Origin: Ophioderma brevispina
Lineage: Eukaryota > Echinodermata > Ophiuroidea > Amphilepidida > Ophiodermatidae
Length of the DNA: 64,000 nucleotides
Assembly: GCA_023653785.1 (NCBI GenBank)
Contig: JAMKCH010005375.1
Location: forward strand, 58,043-122,042
Direction: 5' to 3'
The translations under genes and the position numbers were made by a program. The notes beneath the pieces were generated by a model. That model was given only the letters and a program-made list of their open reading frames with translations. It did no database searches and was not told the DNA's origin. Positions 59,289 to 64,000 of the stretch are shown piece after piece; position 1 is the first letter of the stretch, and the number at the start of each line of letters is the position of its first letter.

Positions 59289-59801
59289 AGACAACCCCAA
59301 ATCAGCTGCAAATTAGGGGGAAACATGTTTTCAAAAAAACCGCAAAAAATTGGGCAAAAAGACGGAAAATCCCAATGAGCCCTGCACTTAATCAAACTCT
59401 TTGACAATTTATTTTATGTTGATATCTACACCAGAAAAAAACAAATTACATGAAATTAACACAAAACAGTTTTAGAAACCCTGTATTTTTTACGGTGTTG
59501 CAAAATATACTTCATTCTCCCATAGAGTTTGTACAGTAACGGTTAGAGAAACAAAATCAAGAATAGAATGCATTTAAAGGCTAACAAATGCCAGCGAAAC
59601 ATCAAAATGTTGCAGAATTCCGCTCCTTTGGAAGGGTGACAAATTCGCACCGGGGAGAGAAGTCACTTCATTATTCCGATCAAAACCAAAATTACAGTTT
59701 TAAAGGCATCATTAGCAAGAGAAGCAACTCTCCATCATTGCTGAATAGTATGTTTTAATTAAATTTTAAATACAACTGTAATTTAACTTTCTAAAATTTA
59801 G

Positions 59802-59983
59802 AATTTCCTCACCAAATCCCCATAGCCTTACGGAACTGTGATACCCACGGGCTTGTGGAGACAGCTCGTGTTTGCAGTAGTGCGCCGCCAATAGTCTACG
59901 ATGTCATCAAACAGACCGGGCCCGGTGCGATTCAGAAGAAAAGAGAAGGGGAAAAATATCGCAGCAACAAGGATAAGAATTAA
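59802..59983 (+). CDS. candidate terminal coding exon, unknown protein
   Basis: A pyrimidine-containing TTTCTAAAATTTAG acceptor-like site ends at 59801. From codon TTT at 59804 the frame runs 59 codons to TAA at 59981-59983, with protein-like composition: NCDTHGLVETARVCSSAPPI, then VYDVIKQTGPGAIQKKREGE and a Lys/Arg-rich end (KYRSNKDKN). A/T-rich sequence with AATAAAA lies about 180 bp downstream. I cannot name the protein. Its entry phase does not match directly to the candidate exon at 44273-44419. Confidence 0.3.
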
Positions 59984-60214
59984 TTAAGTAAGCAAAAATG
60001 GCCGTTTCTGGAGGGTAACGTTCTTTCTGAGACACCCTGTAGAGGACTGTAATGAACAGATCTCATGTGAGTGTGCAGATCCGGATAAATCTGTGAATTT
60101 TGGTACACAAGTACTTTATGCATTGATAATCAAAAAAATTGATAATAAAAAAAAAATGATAATAATAAAAAAATGATGGAATCACTTGCCACATACGTCT
60201 CTTTCCCCCAGGTT

Positions 60215-60400
60215 AGAGTTCAAGGTTAGACAGGGGTAAACATTTAAAATGTTCCGATTGTGTTGAAAAGCACACCATGATGTTTGTCTGGTTACAAGGA
60301 TTCCAAAAAGGTATAGTTTATACTATATATGACTTATAGGTTTGGAATTATGGGGTAAAAACTGTAAAAATGGTGAAAAAGTCAATGTTGGTTTGTACAG
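60215..60400 (+). repeat. third copy of the AAGGTATA dispersed repeat
   Basis: Shares GTTCAAGG, ACAGGGGTAAACATTTAAAA, GGTTACAAGGATTCC and AAAAAGGTATAG in order with the copies near 10 kb. Confidence 0.45.
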
Positions 60401-60574
60401 GGGTCAAAAAGTTGCTCCAATTTTTGTAAAACTTGTAGTAGAGTAAAGATAGCACATGACCCCAAAAAATTGCAACAGAAGGTTTTTTGGCATTTTCTGT
60501 TAGATTAAGGTCAGCTAAACAATATATCAAAAGTTGAACAAAATCGAAGTCCCAGAAAGTGTTCAAACTATGAC

Positions 60575-61410
60575 ATAAACAAAATGGCTGCCATCCGCCA
60601 TTTTGAAAAACATAAATCCTCACAATCCTCTGGCAATGAATGAGCTAAAAGGACAAACAAGATGTCATTTCCTAATAATTCTAGCATAACAAATCCATTA
60701 AAAAGGGTTTTATTAAGTTGAGATATCATCTTGACCTCTAAATCCAATATGGCCGCCGTCCGCCATGTTGGAAAGTACACATTCTTGTATCTCTGGTACC
60801 GGGTGGGCCAAAACGACAAACATGTCATTTCCTATTAATTCTAGCATGACAAATTCAATAAAATGGGTTTTATGAAGTTGAGATATCATCTTGACCTCTA
60901 AATCCAACATGGCTGCCATCCGCCATGTTGGAAAGTACAAATTCTTGTATCTCTAGTACCGGATGGGCCAAAACGACAAACAAGATGTCATTTCCTATTA
61001 ATTCTAGCATAACAAATCCATTAAAATGGGTTTTATGAAGTTGAGATATCATCTTAACCTCTAAATCAAATATGGCCGCCATCCGCCATGTTGGAAAGTA
61101 CAAATTCTTGTATCTCTGCTACCGGATGGGCCAAAACAACAAACAAAATGTCATTTCCTATTAACTCTAGCATAACAAATCTATTAAAATGGGGTTTAGG
61201 AAGTTGAGATACCATCTTGACCTCTAAATCCCATATGGCCTACATCAACATGTTTAAAAGTACAAATTATTTTATCTCTGGTACCACATGGGCCAAAATG
61301 ACAAATATATAGTGTTATTTTATGTAAATGTACGAAATACATCAAGATGGTTGTTGTAAAGTTCTGAGAGCACCCTTGAAGTCTTCAAAATGGTCAATGT
61401 CCGCCATTTA
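60575..61410. repeat. tandem repeat, unit about 160 bp, with YY1-like sites
   Basis: Units are marked by ATGGCNGCCATCCGCCATNTT starting at 60584, 60749, 60909, 61072, 61235 (degraded) and 61390 (degraded), so spacing is 155-165 bp. Each also has GTCATTTCCTATTAATTCTA, TTGAGATATCATCTTGACCT and TCTCTGGTACCGGATGGGCC. The minus strand has in-frame repeated open frames (MAAILDLEVKMISQLHKT); I consider these by-products, although the frame is kept over three units. The CCGCCATNTTG words match the YY1 binding pattern in both orientations. Confidence 0.9.
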
Positions 61411-61414
61411 AAAA

Positions 61415-61735
61415 GTGAAACCATAAATCCGCCTGTTAAGCATCAGACAGATTACAATGACAAATGAGGTGTAATTTTTTTATTCCGGCCGATTACACAT
61501 TTATTCAAATTAAAAGGATTTTTTAGTTGGCTATTTGTCCATAATTCGTAGCCATATTAATTGTTATCAGCTATAAATCTATCACAATTTGACATTGTTG
61601 TTTACAGTGTAATTGTGAAATTTTTGAAAGTAACAGAAAGTACAATTTCACATTATTCACCTCATCACCAAAATATGGCCGAAACACTTGTTTGCAGTAG
61701 TAGATGAGATCGACGACACTATTAACTATTACAAT
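61415..61735. other. no recognisable feature
   Basis: AT-rich spacer. Confidence 0.4.
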
Positions 61736-61737
61736 TT

Positions 61738-62570
61738 AGTCTTCAAGTTCATCATCATCTGAGATTGGTTCTTGGTCCATGTTTTCGTGTGAATGTCTAC
61801 AAGCTGTGGTGAAAACTTTTTTTGGAAAGGTACCTGTAGTGTAATGATTCCAAAGACTCTGATTGCTTATCATTGAACAGGGACACCACTGGGCTGCAGC
61901 CTACATCTTTCTATAGATTCAGATCTATATTGGTAGTAAAAATACTCTGGAATAACACAGGGTTACCATGCATGACTTTGAGGAAAACAGATTTCTTGCC
62001 AGCCCCAAATATTCTTGTAGTAGTATGCAAATGCCAAAGCGCTTCAGAAGATTGATATCATACACATATGTTTTCTCTTTGTGTCTGTCAGACCAAAAGT
62101 AAAGGTCATAACGACCCTCTTCTGCATATTGGAGAAGTAGTATCAACAGATCTGTGTCTTCTCCAATTTGGATTGTTGACCTACATTATGCCATGGTGAA
62201 ATTTGTTGCATTTTATATGTCTACGTTATTAGCGATCCTAGTTTCGCGACGTTCATTTGTGCTGTCTTTTGTAATTGGTTCACCAGTGTATCCATCAAAG
62301 ACAACGCATGCTTTGCCATAGTGGTCCACTGTGAAAGGTGCATAATAATCATCAGTATTGCAACTATACTTTAAGTGTTTCCCTCTGTTCATTTCAAGCG
62401 ATGTAAAAGAGAACCGCCATCAACAACATAGTGATCAGTCTTTGGCAATGTCTAAGGGGCAGCAGCCTCTGACGAGGACACTTCGTAAATAGCCATCAGG
62501 AATTGTGCTTGAAAACATGCTTGGCCTCAAAAAACGGATGGCGGATATGGTGAAAGTTCATGGCAGAGCA
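61738..62570 (-). pseudogene. GEDTDLL-family protein remnant, minus copy
   Basis: Minus-strand order: DHYVVDGGSLLHRLK (about 62430), YGKACVVFDGYTGEPITKDS with NERR (about 62320-62250), then after an apparent deletion IGEDTDLLILLLQYAEEGRY and DLYFWSDRHKEKTYVYDINL (62170-62060). Next come FGAGKKSVFLKVMHGNP-type letters (62005-61950), NDKQSESLESLHY, and a possible acidic end HENMDQEPISDDDELED before TAA near 61738. I know this order from a large, uncharacterised multicopy metazoan family. The D-x-D in GEDTDLL and the VVFDGY strand recall a FEN/PIN-type nuclease, which is inference. Frameshifts and stops show it is broken. Confidence 0.7.
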
Positions 62571-62574
62571 CCTT

Positions 62575-63250
62575 ATCTATGAATATGAATATTTGGGGCT
62601 GGCAAGAAGTCTATTTTCTTCAAAGTAATTCATGGTGACCCTGTGTTATGAACTTGTTCCAGAGTATTTTGTACTCCCAATATGCATTCTGAATCGATAG
62701 AAAGTGAAAGCTGCAATGCAATGGTGTCCATGTTTAATGGTCAGAAATTGGAGTCCTTTTTGGTAAAGGCATACCAGGGCATTAACAGCAGCAACTAACG
62801 TCTGGTAGAAAACACTGATGGGTTGGCGCCTTAAGCCGGCCAGATGATTAGTAGCAGGAATGCGCTCAGAAAGGGCATACCAGATGTGGGCAGTTTAAGG
62901 AATACATGATCACTGATGGCTGACCATGTTAGATCTTGGGGTCTCAACTGCAAGCTCATGAGATCGTACTGACCGCTGGAGATGAGGGTCTTTACTCTTG
63001 AGTTTTAGGCATCAGTTGGCAAAGTAGTTCAGGAGCCTCCAGATAGAACATGCAGTGAAAGAGTGCAGTTTGCTCCAAATGCTCTTCGGTGTTATAAAAC
63101 CTGAAAGATTTCCACCAAATATCTCCGCTGCAAAACTCATCTGTAGAAGAACATATTTACAGCTCATGCAATGAATGTGCAAGACAGATGGTCAAAATTC
63201 AACTGACTGGGACTGGATAGTACAAAGGGGAAATGATTTCCCCTCATGAA
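62575..63250 (+). pseudogene. GEDTDLL-family protein remnant, plus-strand C-terminal copy
   Basis: On the plus strand, starting only a few bases from the head of the minus copy: FGAGKKSIFFKVIHGDPVL (62590-62645), then NAMVSMFNGQKLESF (62710-62755). After a decayed stretch, PERFPPNISAAKLICRRTYL, QLMQ, a stop, and TDWDWIVQRGNDF (63095-63240) follow. The last part corresponds to the PPTSAA..LHxxRxYxQVQxW...DWGW block that closes this family. The first part is inverted relative to 61855-62010, giving a visible inverted repeat of about 160 bp. Broken by stops and frameshifts. Confidence 0.65.
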
Positions 63251-63254
63251 CAAG

Positions 63255-64000
63255 TCCTACACCACGCAGGGTTCGCCAGTTTCTTCCACAGGTGGAAAAA
63301 ACGCGGTTTTTTTCCACTTGGAAGAAATAGGTTTCTTCCACTTAAACCAGAAGAAACTAAAAAAGTCATTTAAAAAATTCCTATTTTAAAGCCAATGACT
63401 TGCACTATTGGTTTTATATTATAGAGTGAATTAAATATAGTGAAATAATTTAAAATAACCATTCGGGGACCACCCTACCTACCCCATGCAATTGCATAAT
63501 TAAACTCGCATTGATTCACAAGGCCTAAATATAACAAATTACAGGAAGAAACTGATTAGACACCTATCACATCTTCTATTTCTTTTTAAAAACAAAAGTT
63601 ATCTATGTGTTATCTAAAAGTTGTCTCCCAGGTTCTCCCCACTAAGCAATACACAGTTAGTATTAAAGGAATAATAATGGTTGCTACTTTTATGATTTGT
63701 GGTTTAAAATTAACAAATTGGCCATACATACATATTTTAAAAGCTTTTTTTCATCTACAATTACAACTATAATAGTATAAATGTGCACATGGAAAGATTG
63801 GAAAATGGGTTACAATCATCATCTGCATAATTTGATTGCAAGACAAAACAAAATTGTGACCAAATTTACTACATACTTGCAAGGTATACTAACATTCTAT
63901 AAACTTGTAAATTAATTCTGAAAAAAAAAGATTGTCTGTAAAGTAGCCTTGATGATTTGAAGTGCAAAGCAGATGAGTATGGTGTAATTTAATTTGTTGT
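63255..64000. other. no recognisable gene; TTCTTCCAC words
   Basis: A local cluster of TTTCTTCCAC and its inverse (63270-63360) can form small hairpins. The remainder is AT-rich without features. Confidence 0.4.

Larger units (their letters stand above)
58639..59545. mobile_element. second ACTTAAGTG-family copy, interrupted and truncated
   Basis: Positions 58639-58697 repeat the left end of the 57602 element. The element body resumes at 59287 (AGACAACCCCAAATCAGC) and runs to 59545 (GTTTGTACAGTAACGGTT), where it stops before the right end. Between lie 58698-59286: a 50-nt poly-A, 489 bp of other sequence, and another 50-nt poly-A. About 75 bp of element are missing across that interval. Confidence 0.75.

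Noticed and set aside
59159..59407. Lys-rich and Phe-rich open frames
   Set aside because: They run through the 50-nt poly-A run.
60348..61103. Tandemly repeated minus-strand open frames as a repeat protein
   Set aside because: The frames follow the 160-bp units but break by indels and stops between units; more likely by-products. Kept only as a check in the finding.
1..64000. tRNA, rRNA, snRNA genes and CRISPR arrays
   Set aside because: The only tRNA-like sequence is the SINE head. No rRNA or snRNA core was recognised, and the tandem repeats are eukaryotic mini/microsatellites without CRISPR structure.

Overview
This looks like a non-genic, repeat-dominated stretch of a metazoan nuclear genome. 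It is AT-rich and has no bacterial-style gene density, operons or ribosome binding sites. Its only clearly recognisable proteins are decayed transposable-element proteins: Tc1/mariner transposase, two kinds of endonuclease-RT non-LTR retrotransposon, and a GEDTDLL-motif multicopy family. It also carries a tRNA-derived SINE and many short inverted-repeat elements. The mixture resembles marine invertebrate or basal deuterostome genomes, but the species cannot be named from the sequence. No complete host gene is seen. Three short reading frames next to splice-like signals (44.27-44.42 kb, 56.67-56.79 kb, 59.80-59.98 kb) are the best candidates for host exons.

Layout. 0-2.1 kb: unremarkable. 2.1-5.56 kb: a G-rich, strand-asymmetric low-complexity block. 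5.55-5.68 kb: possible LINE C-terminal scrap. 7.6-8.9 kb: dead Tc1/mariner transposase. 10.0-10.7 kb: inverted pair of a dispersed repeat. 14.2-16.0 kb: a nest of MITEs, including a hAT-like one with a perfect 8-bp target duplication. 18.0-19.2 kb: MITE plus LINE fragment. 20.0-20.3 kb: degenerate TTAGGG-like tract. 21.5-23.9 kb: direct duplication, one copy carrying a TA-flanked MITE that the other lacks, with a phased array of 12-bp palindromes between the copies. 24.9-29.8 kb: a CR1/L2-like LINE on the minus strand, split by a 1.74-kb TIR element. 30.5-30.9 kb: SINE. 34.3-35.4 kb: MITEs. 35.5-38.8 kb: a second, zinc-finger-bearing LINE on the minus strand, split by a foldback element and by a MITE. 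39.05-39.62 kb: MITE. 40.65-41.93 kb: GA-rich block. 44-46.6 kb: candidate exon, C-rich element and degenerate minisatellite. 47.66-54.33 kb: 3.1-kb tandem duplication plus a partial third copy. 55.2-55.8 kb: long palindrome framed by AT arrays. 56.4-59.5 kb: duplicated segment and ACTTAAGTG-family elements, interrupted by two poly-A runs of exactly 50 nt. 60.5-61.4 kb: 160-bp tandem repeat with YY1-like sites. 61.7-63.25 kb: two back-to-back remnants of the GEDTDLL family.

No genes appear to work together here; the story is one of nested insertions. The duplicated blocks differ mainly by one-base and homopolymer indels, and two runs are exactly 50 A. Part of the structure may therefore be assembly artefact (uncollapsed haplotypes, unpolished long reads, filled gaps). 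The G-rich and GA-rich blocks should be viewed with the same caution.
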